A stretch of DNA of 64,000 nt from Pseudonocardia sp. C8 (GCF_014267175.1 NZ_JACMTR010000002.1:1911001-1975000); one strand, 5' to 3'; counted from the first letter of the stretch, positions 18,104-27,304 are shown. Made by a program: numbers and translations. Notes: a model not told the origin generated them from the letters alone.

Positions 18104-21100
18104 GTGACGGGCACGGATCAGACCGGTGGCACGGGCGACGGCGGCACGGACCGGGACGGCCGTTCCGCCGGACCGGGCGCGACCGGCGGTTCCGGGCGGC
18201 CGACCATGGGCGGGGGCCGCCCGGGGTCCGAGCGGTCCGCGGTCGAGCCGGAGGGCGTCGTCTTCGGGTCCGGTGAGCCGCAGGCGGACCGGCCGTCCTG
18301 GCCGGGGCCGGACGACCGCACGGCCGGGCCGGGGGACACCGCCGGTGACCCGGGGGCGCCCGGAGCGCCTGGAGCGCCCGAGACCGAGGCGCTCCCCGGC
18401 GCCGGCCCGGCCGGCCCGCGGGGTCCGCAACGCCTGCCCGGTACCGGGTGGAACCCGTACGCGCACGGGGGTCCCGGCGGTGTGCCCCGGGAGGGGGCCG
18501 GGCCGGACGGTGCCGGGCCGAACGGCCGGCCCCGGAACGGGTCCGCGCCCAACGGTCGGTCGCGCAACGGTGCTGTGCCGAACGGGAGTGGTGCGCCGAA
18601 CGGGAGTGGTGCGCCGAACGGGGGTGCTGCGCCGAACGGGGTGAACGGGCATCCGCGCAACGGGGCGCCGCGGGACGGGGCCGTCGGCGGTGACGATCGC
18701 GTGACACCGCCGGGCGGCGGCCCGCGCGCCGCGTCCGGCCCTCCCGGTGCGGCACCCGGGGGCGCCGAGGGTCCGTCCGGGCCCCCGCCCGGCGCTCCCA
18801 CCGGTCGCGCCCCGCACGGCGGCGCGGGGACCGGGCCGGGAGGACCACCCGCCGGCCCGCGGCCGCGCCCCGGGCAGCCCGCCGGTCCGACTCCGCCGGG
18901 CGCCATGCCGCCCGGGGGGTTGTTCACGCCCGCCGGCCCACGGCATCCGGGGCCCGGGACGCCCGACCGCCCCGGGAACCCGGCGGGTGAGCCCGGGCCG
19001 CCGGAGGGCCGGGGGCCCGGGCGCCCGGAGTCCGCGGGGGAGGTTCCCGGGAACGGTGCCCCGGCCGCCGACGCTACGCGTGGTGGCGGGGCGGGCCGGG
19101 ACTCCGGGAACGGTGGTGACCCGGCGGGCCGGGACTCCGGGAACGGTCGTGGCGCGGCGGGCGGTGACCAGTCGAACACCGGGCCGACGCCCACCGTTCC
19201 GGCCGACACCGGCCCGACGCGCGCCGTTCGCGCGGACACCGGTCCGACGCGCGCTGTTCGCACGGACACCGGCCCGACGAGCACCGTTCCGACGGACACC
19301 GGCCCCCTGCACGCCCCGACGTCGAGCCGTGGTGCGCAGAACCCGGCTGCGGCGCCCGGCCACCCGCAGCCCGGCGACCCCGCACACGACCGGGCACACG
19401 GCGACCCGGTACACCGTGGCCCGGCACACAGTGGCCGGACGGACGCCGGCTCGCGGCACCCCGCGGGTGTTTTCGCGACGGGGCCGCAGGCCCCGGCCGG
19501 CTCCGCGCTCTTCACACCCGGCACTGCGCCCGGCCCGCGCCCCGCGTCCGATCCGCGCCCCGCTTCCGGTCCGGGCGTCGAGTCCGACCCGCCCGCCGGG
19601 TTGGGTCCGGGCGCCGCGTCCGGTCCGCGCCCCGCCTCCGGCCCGGGCGCCGTGCCCGACCCCGGCACGTCCGGCGGGCCGGGAGGGCCGCAGGCCGCCC
19701 AGGGGCCGGGCGTGCAGGGGCCGGCCGCGCAGGGAGGGCGCGGGCAGCCGCGCCGCGGCGTGTCGCAGGCGGGTGGTGGCCCGCAGGGTGCTGGCTCCGC
19801 GGCCGGTGGTCCGCCGGCCGCACACCCGGCGCCGGCCGGTCCTCCGGCCGCACACCCGCACCCCGCGCCGATGCCACCCGGCCGGCCGGGCCTCCGTGCC
19901 CCGCAGCAGACCCGTGCGGGCGGACCGGGAGCGTCCGGGCCAGGTCCGTACGGCCCGGGCCGGCCCGGGGACCCGCAGCAGCCGGTGCCGCCACACACGC
20001 AGCACCAGGCCCCCCAGCACCAGGCCCCCCAGCACCAGGCCTCGAACGATTCCGGTGGCCCCGGCCGGCCCGCTCCCGGCGCCGACGGAACCCGGGCGTT
20101 CCCGCCCGCCACGACCCGCCCGGCCGGCGAGCCGGGCCGCGCGCCCGTGCCGGGTGCGCTGTCGGTCGTCGTCGCCGGCGGTGGCTCGGCCGGGCACATC
20201 GAACCGGCGCTCGCCGTCGCCGACGCGGTCCGCCGGCTCGTCCCCGGCGCCCGGGTCACCGCGCTCGGCACCGAGCGCGGCCTGGACACCCAGCTGATCC
20301 CGGCGCGCGGCTACCCGCTCGAGCTGATCCCGCCGGTGCCGTTGCCCCGCAAACCGTCCGCCGACCTGCTGAAGCTGCCGGGCAACGTCCGCGGTGCCGT
20401 CAGGCGGGTCCGGGAGGTGCTCGAGTCGGTGGAGGCAGACGTCGTCGTCGGCTTCGGCGGGTTCGTCTCGCTGCCGGCCTACCTCGGTGCCCGCGGCCGG
20501 GTGCCGATCGTCGTGCACGAGGCCAACGCCCGCGCCGGGCTGGCCAACAAGGTCGGTGCGCGGTTCGCCGCCGCCGTCGCCACCGCGGTGCCCGGGACCG
20601 GGCTCCCGCACGAGGAGGTCGTCGGGATGCCGCTGCGGCGCTCGATCACCACCCTCGACCGGGCCGCGCTGCGTCCCGAGGCGCGGACGTACTTCAACCT
20701 GCCCCCGCACGGGCCGGTCCTGCTGGTGTTCGGCGGATCGCAGGGCGCGCGCACGCTGAACCGGGCCGTCGCCGAGGCGCTGCCCGCTCTGAGCGAGCGC
20801 GGGATCGCGGTGCTGCACGCGTACGGCCGTAGCGGCACCCCCGCGGACCCGCGGCCCGGGTACGTCCCGACGCCCTACATCGACCGGATGGACCTGGCGT
20901 ACGCGGCGGCCGACGTCGTCCTCGGTCGCTCCGGGATGACCACCGTCGCCGAGCTGACCGCGGTCGGGCTGCCCGCCGTCTACGTCCCGCTGCCGCACGG
21001 CAACGGCGAGCAGGCGCTCAACGCGCGCCCGGTCGTGGAGGGCGGCGGCGGCATCCTGGTGCCGGACGAGGAGATGAACGGCGAACGCGCGATCGCCGAG

Positions 21101-21223
21101 CTGATGCCGATTCTCACCGACCCGGACCTGGCGCTCGCGATGGGCCGCCGGGCCAGGGCGGCCGGGCACGGCGAGGCCGACGAGAAGCTCGCCCGGATCG
21201 TGATGGAGGTGGCGGGGCGGTGA
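18104..21223 (+). CDS. murG: MurG with a very long low-complexity N-terminal extension
   Basis: 1039 residues from GTG 18104, with AAGGGG nine bases upstream. The catalytic part begins near residue 686: glycine loop VVVAGGGSAGH (688-698), VGFGGFVSLPAY, HEANARAGLANK, VFGGSQGARTLN and RSGMTTVAELTAVGLP, a normal two-domain GT28 enzyme that adds GlcNAc to lipid I to give lipid II. The first 680 or so residues are Gly/Pro/Ala/Arg-rich and disordered, with internal repeats such as APNGSG, DTGPTRAVR decapeptides and QHQAP pentapeptides. The frame is open throughout. The main alternative is that translation of the enzyme starts at GTG 20147 (about 358 residues, normal MurG length), but no ribosome site is visible there. 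It overlaps murC by GTGA. Confidence 0.85.
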   Translation: MTGTDQTGGTGDGGTDRDGRSAGPGATGGSGRPTMGGGRPGSERSAVEPEGVVFGSGEPQADRPSWPGPDDRTAGPGDTAGDPGAPGAPGAPETEALPGAGPAGPRGPQRLPGTGWNPYAHGGPGGVPREGAGPDGAGPNGRPRNGSAPNGRSRNGAVPNGSGAPNGSGAPNGGAAPNGVNGHPRNGAPRDGAVGGDDRVTPPGGGPRAASGPPGAAPGGAEGPSGPPPGAPTGRAPHGGAGTGPGGPPAGPRPRPGQPAGPTPPGAMPPGGLFTPAGPRHPGPGTPDRPGNPAGEPGPPEGRGPGRPESAGEVPGNGAPAADATRGGGAGRDSGNGGDPAGRDSGNGRGAAGGDQSNTGPTPTVPADTGPTRAVRADTGPTRAVRTDTGPTSTVPTDTGPLHAPTSSRGAQNPAAAPGHPQPGDPAHDRAHGDPVHRGPAHSGRTDAGSRHPAGVFATGPQAPAGSALFTPGTAPGPRPASDPRPASGPGVESDPPAGLGPGAASGPRPASGPGAVPDPGTSGGPGGPQAAQGPGVQGPAAQGGRGQPRRGVSQAGGGPQGAGSAAGGPPAAHPAPAGPPAAHPHPAPMPPGRPGLRAPQQTRAGGPGASGPGPYGPGRPGDPQQPVPPHTQHQAPQHQAPQHQASNDSGGPGRPAPGADGTRAFPPATTRPAGEPGRAPVPGALSVVVAGGGSAGHIEPALAVADAVRRLVPGARVTALGTERGLDTQLIPARGYPLELIPPVPLPRKPSADLLKLPGNVRGAVRRVREVLESVEADVVVGFGGFVSLPAYLGARGRVPIVVHEANARAGLANKVGARFAAAVATAVPGTGLPHEEVVGMPLRRSITTLDRAALRPEARTYFNLPPHGPVLLVFGGSQGARTLNRAVAEALPALSERGIAVLHAYGRSGTPADPRPGYVPTPYIDRMDLAYAAADVVLGRSGMTTVAELTAVGLPAVYVPLPHGNGEQALNARPVVEGGGGILVPDEEMNGERAIAELMPILTDPDLALAMGRRARAAGHGEADEKLARIVMEVAGR

Positions 21224-22638
21224 CCGTCCTCGGCACGCACGTGCACCTGGTCGGGATCGGCGGTGCCGGGATGAGCGGCATCGCGCGGATCCTGCTGGCC
21301 CGCGGCGTCACCGTCTCGGGTTCCGACGCCCGCGAGTCGCGCACGGTCACCGCGCTGCGCGCCCTCGGTGCCCGGGTGGAGGTCGGGCACGACGCCGCCC
21401 ACCTGCAGGTGGCGGGGGAGGACCCGCCGGTCGTCGTCGTCTCCACCGCCATCCGGGACACCAACCCGGAGCTGGCGGAGGCCCGGGCCCGCGGGCTCGA
21501 CGTCGTCCACCGGGCCACCGCGCTCGCGGCCCTCACCGAGGGACGGCAGCTGATCACCGTTGCCGGGACGCACGGCAAGACCTCGACGACGTCGATGGTC
21601 ACCGTCGCGCTGCAGCACGCCGGCGCCGACCCGTCGTTCGCGATCGGCGGGGACCTGTCGGTCTCGGGCAGCGGGGCCCATCACGGGAGCGGCGACGTGT
21701 TCGTCGTCGAGGCCGACGAGAGCGACGGCTCCTTCACCGCGTTCGCGCCGTCGATCGCGATCGTCACCAACGTCGAGCCCGACCACCTCGACCACCACGG
21801 TGACGAGGCCGCGTACCGCGCCGTGTTCGAACGGTTCCTGGACCGGCTGGTGCCCGGCGCGACACTGATCACCTGCGCCGACGACCCCGGCGCCGAGGAC
21901 GTCGCCGTCCACGCCGAGCGGGCCGGGACGGCGGTGTGGCGTTACGGCCGCACCGCCACCGGCGCGCGCGACGCCCGGCTGCTGCAGTTCGCCCCGGACG
22001 GCACCGGCTCCCGCATCCGGTTCCGGTGGGACGGCACCGAGCACGAGCTCGTCCTCGCCGTGCCGGGGGAGCACATGGCGCTGAACGCGCTCGGGGCGTT
22101 CCTGGCCGGGATCGCCGCCGGGCAGGACGCCACCCTGATGCTCGAGGGCCTCGCCGGGTTCGGCGGCGTCCAGCGCCGGTTCGAGTTCAAGGGCCGGGTC
22201 CGCGGCGTCTCGGTCTACGACGACTACGCCCACCATCCCACCGAGGTCGCTGCCACCCTGCGGGCGGCCCGCGAGGCCGCGCCGGTCGTGCACGGCCGCC
22301 GGGGACGGGTGCTGGTCGCCTTCCAGCCGCACCTCTACTCCCGGACGCGGCTGTTCGCGCGCGAGTTCGGCGCGTCGCTGTCGCTGGCGGACGAGGTGAT
22401 GGTGCTCGACGTCTACGGTGCGCGGGAGGACCCCGAACCCGGAGTCGGGCCGACGATGATCACCGACGAGGTTCGCCTGCCGGCCGGGCGGGTGCACCGC
22501 GCACCGTCCTGGGAGCAGACGCCCGCGGCGATCGCGGCGCTCGCCGCCGACGGCGACACGGTGATCACCATGGGCGCAGGCGACGTCACCGCGCTCGGCC
22601 CGGAGATCCTCCGCGAGCTCGCGGGGGGCGGGGACTGA
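21220..22638 (+). CDS. murC: MurC, UDP-MurNAc:L-alanine ligase
   Basis: 472 residues from GTG 21220 (GTGA overlap with murG). The N-terminal HLVGIGGAGMSGIARIL nucleotide fold, ATP loop VAGTHGKTSTTSMV, EADESDGSF, NVEPDHLDHH and YDDYAHHPTEV are all typical of MurC. It adds L-alanine to UDP-MurNAc, the first step of stem-peptide assembly. murB, which often follows murC elsewhere, is not in this cluster. Confidence 0.97.
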   Translation: MTVLGTHVHLVGIGGAGMSGIARILLARGVTVSGSDARESRTVTALRALGARVEVGHDAAHLQVAGEDPPVVVVSTAIRDTNPELAEARARGLDVVHRATALAALTEGRQLITVAGTHGKTSTTSMVTVALQHAGADPSFAIGGDLSVSGSGAHHGSGDVFVVEADESDGSFTAFAPSIAIVTNVEPDHLDHHGDEAAYRAVFERFLDRLVPGATLITCADDPGAEDVAVHAERAGTAVWRYGRTATGARDARLLQFAPDGTGSRIRFRWDGTEHELVLAVPGEHMALNALGAFLAGIAAGQDATLMLEGLAGFGGVQRRFEFKGRVRGVSVYDDYAHHPTEVAATLRAAREAAPVVHGRRGRVLVAFQPHLYSRTRLFAREFGASLSLADEVMVLDVYGAREDPEPGVGPTMITDEVRLPAGRVHRAPSWEQTPAAIAALAADGDTVITMGAGDVTALGPEILRELAGGGD

Positions 22639-22683
22639 TCCGGGCATGACCGGCCCGGCGCAGCACACGGACGGGGGCGTGCG

Positions 22684-23811
22684 ATGAGCAGCGACGACGG
22701 CGAGGGCGGGCACCCGGCCGGCGGGGGCCGCCGCACTCCCGAGCAGGAGCGGCGCGCCGCGGAGCGCGCCCGGCGGATCCGCGAGCGCCGGGCGGCCGAA
22801 CGGGCGCGCGGTGGTGCGGCGGAGCGGGCGCGGGGTGGCACGGCCGAGCGAGCGGGCGGTGATGCGGCCGAGCGAGCGAGCGGCGGCGCGGCCGAGCGGA
22901 CCGGCGGTGGAACGGCCGAGCGAGCGGGCGGTGAAGCGGCCGAGCGGACGCGCGGCGGCGCGGCCGAGCGAGTGGGTGGCGGTGGTGTCGAACGGTCGGG
23001 CAGTGGCGCGGCCGCGCGGTCGGGTGGTGGCGCCGCCGAACGGTCGGGTGGCGGCGCGGCCGCCGTCCGGGAACGCACCGCTGCCCGGTCAGCCCAGCGT
23101 GCGCGCAGCCGGGACCCGCGCTACCGGCGGCGCCGGGCGGTCGCGCTGCTCGCGACGGTCGTCGTCGTGCTGCTGGGGGTGTCCGCCGCCGGCTGGTGGG
23201 CGCTGGGCCGGTTCGGCCCTGGCGTCGCGTCGGTCGAGGTCACCGGTGCCCGGCAGATCCCGGTCTCCGATGTCGAGGACGCCGCCGCCGTCGAGCCCGG
23301 CACGCCGCTCGCGGCCGTCGACACCGACGGCGTCACTGCTCGGGTGGCCGCGATCCCCGGCGTGGCCGCGGTCGAGGTCGGGCGGTCCTGGCCGGACACG
23401 CTCACCGTCGCCGTCACCGAGCGGACCCCGGTCGCCCTGGCCGACACGCCGACCGGCCCGCAGCTGGTCGACCCCGCCGGGGTCGCCTACCGGGCCGCGC
23501 CGCCGGACGCCCGGGTGCCCCGCCTGCAGCTGCCGCGGGTCGCCCCCGACGATCCGGCGACCCTCGCCGCCGTCGCGGTGCTGCAGGCGTTGCCCCCCGG
23601 TGTCCGTGACCAGGTGCAGACGCTGTCCCTCGGTGCGGGCGGCACCACCTTCGAGCTGGGCCTCACCGACGACCGCCGGGTGCTGTGGGGTCCCTGGGCC
23701 GACACTGCCGCGACCCCGCAGCGGGCCGCCGTGCTCGGACCGCTCCTCAGCCGGGAGGGCGCGGTCTACGACGTGTCCAGTCCCGCCCTGGTCACGGTCC
23801 GCCCCCGCTGA
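22684..23811 (+). CDS. ftsQ: FtsQ, divisome scaffold with octapeptide-repeat cytoplasmic domain
   Basis: 375 residues from ATG 22684. The N-terminal 150 residues are cytoplasmic and very unusual: eleven consecutive octapeptides of the form AER-x-x-GG-x fill residues 38-125. One membrane helix follows (about 151-175, ALLATVVVVLLGVSAAGWWAL), then a POTRA domain (about 178-250, starting SVEVTGARQIPVSDVE) and the FtsQ beta domain with VTERTPVALAD. FtsQ links the inner divisome to FtsL/B and FtsWI at the septum. It is the last gene before the repeat-filled gap upstream of ftsZ. Confidence 0.93.
   Translation: MSSDDGEGGHPAGGGRRTPEQERRAAERARRIRERRAAERARGGAAERARGGTAERAGGDAAERASGGAAERTGGGTAERAGGEAAERTRGGAAERVGGGGVERSGSGAAARSGGGAAERSGGGAAAVRERTAARSAQRARSRDPRYRRRRAVALLATVVVVLLGVSAAGWWALGRFGPGVASVEVTGARQIPVSDVEDAAAVEPGTPLAAVDTDGVTARVAAIPGVAAVEVGRSWPDTLTVAVTERTPVALADTPTGPQLVDPAGVAYRAAPPDARVPRLQLPRVAPDDPATLAAVAVLQALPPGVRDQVQTLSLGAGGTTFELGLTDDRRVLWGPWADTAATPQRAAVLGPLLSREGAVYDVSSPALVTVRPR
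22795..23058 (+). repeat. 24-bp in-frame tandem repeat in ftsQ (11 units)
   Basis: Eleven 24-base units, each coding an octapeptide starting Ala/Val-Glu/Ala-Arg. The units differ at several positions, so the array has aged rather than arisen just now. It lies wholly in the cytoplasmic tail of FtsQ. Confidence 0.9.
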
Positions 23812-23832
23812 GGGAGACCGCCGCCCGCGGTC

Positions 23833-24101
23833 GCGTTCCGCGGAACGCACCGCCGTGGTGCGCCATGACCGGTCGGCCCGGTGCGGTCGCTCGCGGTCGC
23901 GTTCCGCGGAACGCGCTGCGGCGTGCGATGGGCACGCCCGGTGCGGCCTCCCATGGGTGCGTTCCGCGGAACGCACCCATGGGAGGCCATGACCGGTACG
24001 GCCGGTGCGGTCGCTCGCGGTCGCGTTCCGCGAGACGTCCCGCGGCGAGATGCCGGACCGGCGCCCGGTGCGCCTGCCCACGGGCGCGTTCCGCGGAACG
24101 C
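23833..24101. repeat. Array of five GCGTTCCGCGGAACGC palindromes between ftsQ and ftsZ
   Basis: The 16-base palindrome occurs at 23833, 23899, 23959 and 24086, with a degenerate copy at 24023. Spacing is 60-66 bases, and flanking sequence (CCGGTGCGG and TCGCTCGCGGTCGC) is also shared, so the repeating unit is about 63 bases. Frames through it on the reverse strand give repetitive Arg-rich peptides, an artefact of the repeats. Function unknown. Confidence 0.88.
23945..23988. repeat. 44-bp perfect palindrome centred on the third array unit
   Basis: Positions 23945-23966 are the exact reverse complement of 23967-23988, with no spacer. The core is the array palindrome; the outer 14 bases on each side (including CCCATGGG) are unique to this copy. 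It could extrude as a cruciform or form a long RNA hairpin. Confidence 0.9.
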
Positions 24102-24268
24102 GTCACGGCGGTGCGTGACGACCGGGCGGCCCGGCGCACGACCCGTCCTGCGGGCGCCGGCCGCGGCGGGCGCAGGTTCGGGGTGTCGGCGTGCGCACAC
24201 CGGTCCTGTGGCGACGTGACGCCCGTGCAGGGCGGACGAGGGATGCCGGTGGGAGGCGCAGGCGGTTC

Positions 24269-24640
24269 GATCATCACGGTGCGGCCCCGCCTTGGGCCGC
24301 AGCGTGCAGATCGAGCGCCCCGCGGGAGTCGATCTGCACGTACACGGCTCGGGCAGGGCGAGAACGCGCGTCCGGATCGCTGCGCCTCGGTGGATCTGCG
24401 CGGTATTGCCCTGGTGGGGGCGGTAGCGTGCGTGTCGAGCGCCAGGCCCCGGTTGATCTGCGCGGTGTTTCCCCGGTGGGGGCGGAAGCGCGCGTCTCGA
24501 GCGCCAGGTCCCGGTCGATCTGCACGATGTTGCCCTGGTGTGTGCGCCTGCGGGCAGCTCGACCGCCTGCCGCGGACCGACCTGCACGCGGGGGCTGGTG
24601 CGCACACGGCGCGTCGCGGCGTTGGCGGACACCGGCCCGG
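24269..24640. repeat. Six tandem 62-bp hairpin repeats upstream of ftsZ
   Basis: Units start at 24269, 24331, 24393, 24455, 24517 and 24579, exactly 62 bases apart. Each opens with GATCTGCACG or a variant and has a self-complementary core. In the first, CGATC pairs with GATCG, CACG with CGTG and GCGGCCC with GGGCCGC around a six-base loop (24268-24313). The last unit is the most degenerate. Open frames across it have no ribosome site and repetitive translation, so I call no gene. Confidence 0.85.
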
Positions 24641-25073
24641 TGCAGCCGCCGGGCTCCACGACGTCATGCAGCCGACACGAACACCTGGGCGCCCGGGCCG
24701 GGCGTGCCAGATGGCAGACCGGGTCGGCGATTTCCCGGAACGAGCATGGGCCGTCCCCGCACGGACACGAGGTCCGGGAGAATCATCCGGACGCCCGTAC
24801 CGTCACCCGTTTCCCACACAACGACGACGTCCGGACGGAGCAGCGCGCCACGGCGCGGCGCTGCGTGCCGGACCCCTTCACGGCGTAGCGTGACCGACCG
24901 GCGACGGTGCGCGAGTCACGTGGCCGTGGACCACGAATCACCCGGGCAGGGTGTTGTCGACGCGCGGCGCGCCTGCTGGACCCGGGCCGGGGAACCGACC
25001 TAGCGTTCGCACGCGAAGGCCCGGGGCACCCGGAGCTGGACCGGACTCCCCGAGCGACTGGAAGGTGCCGCGC
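24641..25073 (+). promoter_or_regulatory. ftsZ upstream region with candidate promoter
   Basis: TAGCGT (25001-25006) with TGGACC (24977-24982) 18 bases upstream is the best promoter candidate; transcription would begin near 25013, about 60 bases before ftsZ. A second TAGCGT lies at 24886-24891 without a good -35. No gene is supported here. Multiple promoters before ftsZ are known in actinobacteria, so a dedicated promoter is plausible. Confidence 0.4.
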
Positions 25074-26516
25074 ATGACGCCCCCGCACAACTACCTGGCC
25101 GTGATCAAGGTCGTCGGCATCGGTGGCGGCGGCGTGAACGCCGTCAACCGCATGATCGAGGTCGGCCTCAAGGGCGTGGAGTTCATCGCGGTGAACACCG
25201 ACGCCCAGGCCCTCCTGATGTCCGACGCCGACGTCAAGCTGGACATCGGACGTGAGCTCACCCGTGGTCTCGGTGCCGGCGCCAATCCCGAGGTCGGCGG
25301 CAAGGCCGCCGAGGACCACGCCGAGGAGATCGAGGAGGTCCTCAAGGGGGCCGACATGGTCTTCGTCACCGCGGGCGAGGGCGGCGGCACGGGCACCGGC
25401 GGTGCGCCGGTCGTCGCGTCGATCGCCCGCAAGCTCGGCGCGCTGACCATCGGTGTCGTCACCCGCCCGTTCACCTTCGAGGGGCGCCGCCGGGCCGGGC
25501 AGGCCGAGGAGGGCATCCAGCAGCTCCGCAACGAGTGCGACACCCTCATCGTCATCCCGAACGACCGGCTGCTGCAGCTCGGTGACGTGGGCGTCTCCCT
25601 GATGGACGCCTTCCGCTCGGCCGACGAGGTGCTGCTCTCCGGTGTCCAGGGCATCACGAACCTCATCACCACACCGGGTCTGATCAACCTGGACTTCGCC
25701 GACGTCAAGTCGGTCATGTCCGGCGCGGGATCGGCCCTGATGGGCATCGGCTCGGCCCGCGGCGAGGGGCGCGCGGTGCAGGCGGCCGAGAAGGCGATCA
25801 ACTCGCCGCTGCTCGAGGCCTCCATGGACGGCGCGCAGGGGGTGCTGCTGTCCATCGCGGGCGGCTCCGACCTCGGCCTGTTCGAGATCCACGAGGCGGC
25901 GTCACTGGTCCAGGAGGCCGCCCACCCCGAGGCCAACATCATCTTCGGAACGGTGATCGACGACTCGCTGGGCGACGAGGTGCGCATCACCGTCATAGCG
26001 GCCGGCTTCGAGGGCGGCACGCCGACCCACAAGAAGCTGGAGCCTGCGGTCTTCCGCCAGGGCACCCAGAAGCCGGCCGAGCCCGCCGCGACGCAGGAGG
26101 GCCAGCAGGGTCAGCAGTTCCCGCAGGGGCAGCAGACCCAGCAGACCCCGCAGGCGACCCAGCAGCAGGCCTCGTACCAGCAGGTCACGCAGGCCCCGCC
26201 GCAGCAGGCCGCGCCGCAGCACCCGCAGGGTCAGCAGGGCGGTTCCGGGTACGGGGCGGCTTCCGCCACGTCCCCGCAGCAGGGCTCGCCGAGCCTGCCC
26301 ACGTCCGTGCCGGCGTCCCCGGAGCGGACCGGCACGCTCCCGCCGTCCCAGCCGTCGGCGCCCGCGCCGCGCCAGCCCGACACCCGCGCCGAGACCACCG
26401 GCAGCGACGGCACCGCAGGCCACACGACGGCGTCCGCGCCGGCCACCGGCGTGTCCCGGCCGGCCGCGGAGCCGGTCGAGGACGAGGTGGACGTCCCGCC
26501 GTTCATGCGCCGGTGA
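25074..26516 (+). CDS. ftsZ: FtsZ, tubulin-like division GTPase
   Basis: 480 residues from ATG 25074, chosen for GGAAGG eight bases upstream and the usual opening [21 protein letters not shown]. The GTPase domain has the tubulin signature [11 protein letters not shown] and the T7 loop [11 protein letters not shown]. Residues from about 320 form a Gln/Pro/Ala/Ser-rich linker, longer than in E. coli, ending in the conserved C-terminal peptide DVPPFMRR that binds SepF and other partners. It assembles the Z ring. The stop overlaps pgeF by GTGA. Confidence 0.98.
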   Translation: MTPPHNYLAVIKVVGIGGGGVNAVNRMIEVGLKGVEFIAVNTDAQALLMSDADVKLDIGRELTRGLGAGANPEVGGKAAEDHAEEIEEVLKGADMVFVTAGEGGGTGTGGAPVVASIARKLGALTIGVVTRPFTFEGRRRAGQAEEGIQQLRNECDTLIVIPNDRLLQLGDVGVSLMDAFRSADEVLLSGVQGITNLITTPGLINLDFADVKSVMSGAGSALMGIGSARGEGRAVQAAEKAINSPLLEASMDGAQGVLLSIAGGSDLGLFEIHEAASLVQEAAHPEANIIFGTVIDDSLGDEVRITVIAAGFEGGTPTHKKLEPAVFRQGTQKPAEPAATQEGQQGQQFPQGQQTQQTPQATQQQASYQQVTQAPPQQAAPQHPQGQQGGSGYGAASATSPQQGSPSLPTSVPASPERTGTLPPSQPSAPAPRQPDTRAETTGSDGTAGHTTASAPATGVSRPAAEPVEDEVDVPPFMRR

Positions 26517-27304
26517 CGGCCGGTCCGGTGGCCCCGCCCGGCACGCGGATCCGGCGGGTCACGACGACCCGGGCGGGCGGACGGTCCACCGGCCCGTTCG
26601 CCACGTTCAACCTCTCGCTCGGCGTCGGCGACGACCCGGCGGCGGTCACCGCGAACCGTGCCCGGGTGGTCCGCGAGCTCGGGCTGTCCGGGCTGGTGTT
26701 CCTCCGGCAGGTGCACGGCCGCGACGTCGCCGTGCTCCGCGAGCCTCCCCGTGCGCGGCCGGGCACCGGCGGGGTCGCCCCGGACCTCCCGGACGTCGAC
26801 GCCGTCGTCACCGACGTCCCGCTGCTCGGCATCGCCGTGCTCGCCGCCGACTGCGTGCCGGTGCTGCTCGGCGACCCGCAGGCCGGTGTCGTCGGGGCCG
26901 CGCACGCCGGCCGGGCCGGCGCCGCGTCCGGCGTGCTCGACGCCGTGATCGACGAGATGACCGCGCTCGGCGCGGCCCCCGACCGGCTCGAGGTGCTGCT
27001 CGGGCCCGCGGTCTGCGGGCAGTGCTACGAGGTGCCGGCCGCGATGCGCGACGAGGTCGAGGCCGCCCTCCCGGGCAGCGCGTCGACCACCCGCGCCGGG
27101 ACGCCCGGGCTCGACCTGCGTGCCGGGCTGACCCGGCGGCTCGCCGGCCTCGGCGTCACGAAGGTCGGCACCGACCCGCGCTGCACCATCGAGGATCCCG
27201 ACCTGTACAGCCATCGCCGCGAGAGCCGCTGCGGCCGCCAGGCCGCGATCACCTGGCTGGACCCGGGCGACGGTCGCCGTCCCCCCGCCCGCGCGGCACG
27301 ATGA
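26513..27304 (+). CDS. pgeF: Peptidoglycan editing factor PgeF (YfiH, laccase-like fold)
   Basis: 263 residues from GTG 26513 (GTGA overlap with ftsZ). The family metal site is visible: His68 in RQVHGRD, Cys114 in AADCVPVLL and His131 in [16 protein letters not shown] and [15 protein letters not shown] are also typical. E. coli YfiH removes mis-incorporated L-Ser from peptidoglycan precursors; related proteins have been reported as copper oxidases or purine nucleoside phosphorylases. Its place beside ftsZ favours the wall-related role, but this is inferred. Confidence 0.9.
   Translation: MTAGPVAPPGTRIRRVTTTRAGGRSTGPFATFNLSLGVGDDPAAVTANRARVVRELGLSGLVFLRQVHGRDVAVLREPPRARPGTGGVAPDLPDVDAVVTDVPLLGIAVLAADCVPVLLGDPQAGVVGAAHAGRAGAASGVLDAVIDEMTALGAAPDRLEVLLGPAVCGQCYEVPAAMRDEVEAALPGSASTTRAGTPGLDLRAGLTRRLAGLGVTKVGTDPRCTIEDPDLYSHRRESRCGRQAAITWLDPGDGRRPPARAAR

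Noticed and set aside
17903..21169. Very long open frames on the reverse strand over the murG extension (up to 1088 codons)
   Set aside because: They run opposite to a cluster with clear enzymes, cover the MurG catalytic domain in antisense, have no ribosome site, and translate to Arg/Pro/Ala-rich sequence without domains. Long antisense frames are expected at this GC content.
23833..24101. Palindromes as parS (ParB) or LexA sites
   Set aside because: The core GTTCCGCGGAAC matches neither the parS consensus (TGTTTCACGTGAAACA) nor the actinobacterial SOS box (GAAC-N4-GTTC, inverse order here), so neither role is claimed.
23766..24667. Repetitive Arg-rich reverse-strand protein between ftsQ and ftsZ
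   Set aside because: The repeated peptide motif (SAERDRERPH and variants) is simply the translation of the palindrome array; there is no start signal and no conserved domain.
24191..25003. Forward reading frames across the 62-bp repeats and ftsZ leader
   Set aside because: No Shine-Dalgarno site, repetitive composition and overlap with the candidate ftsZ promoter; best read as non-coding.
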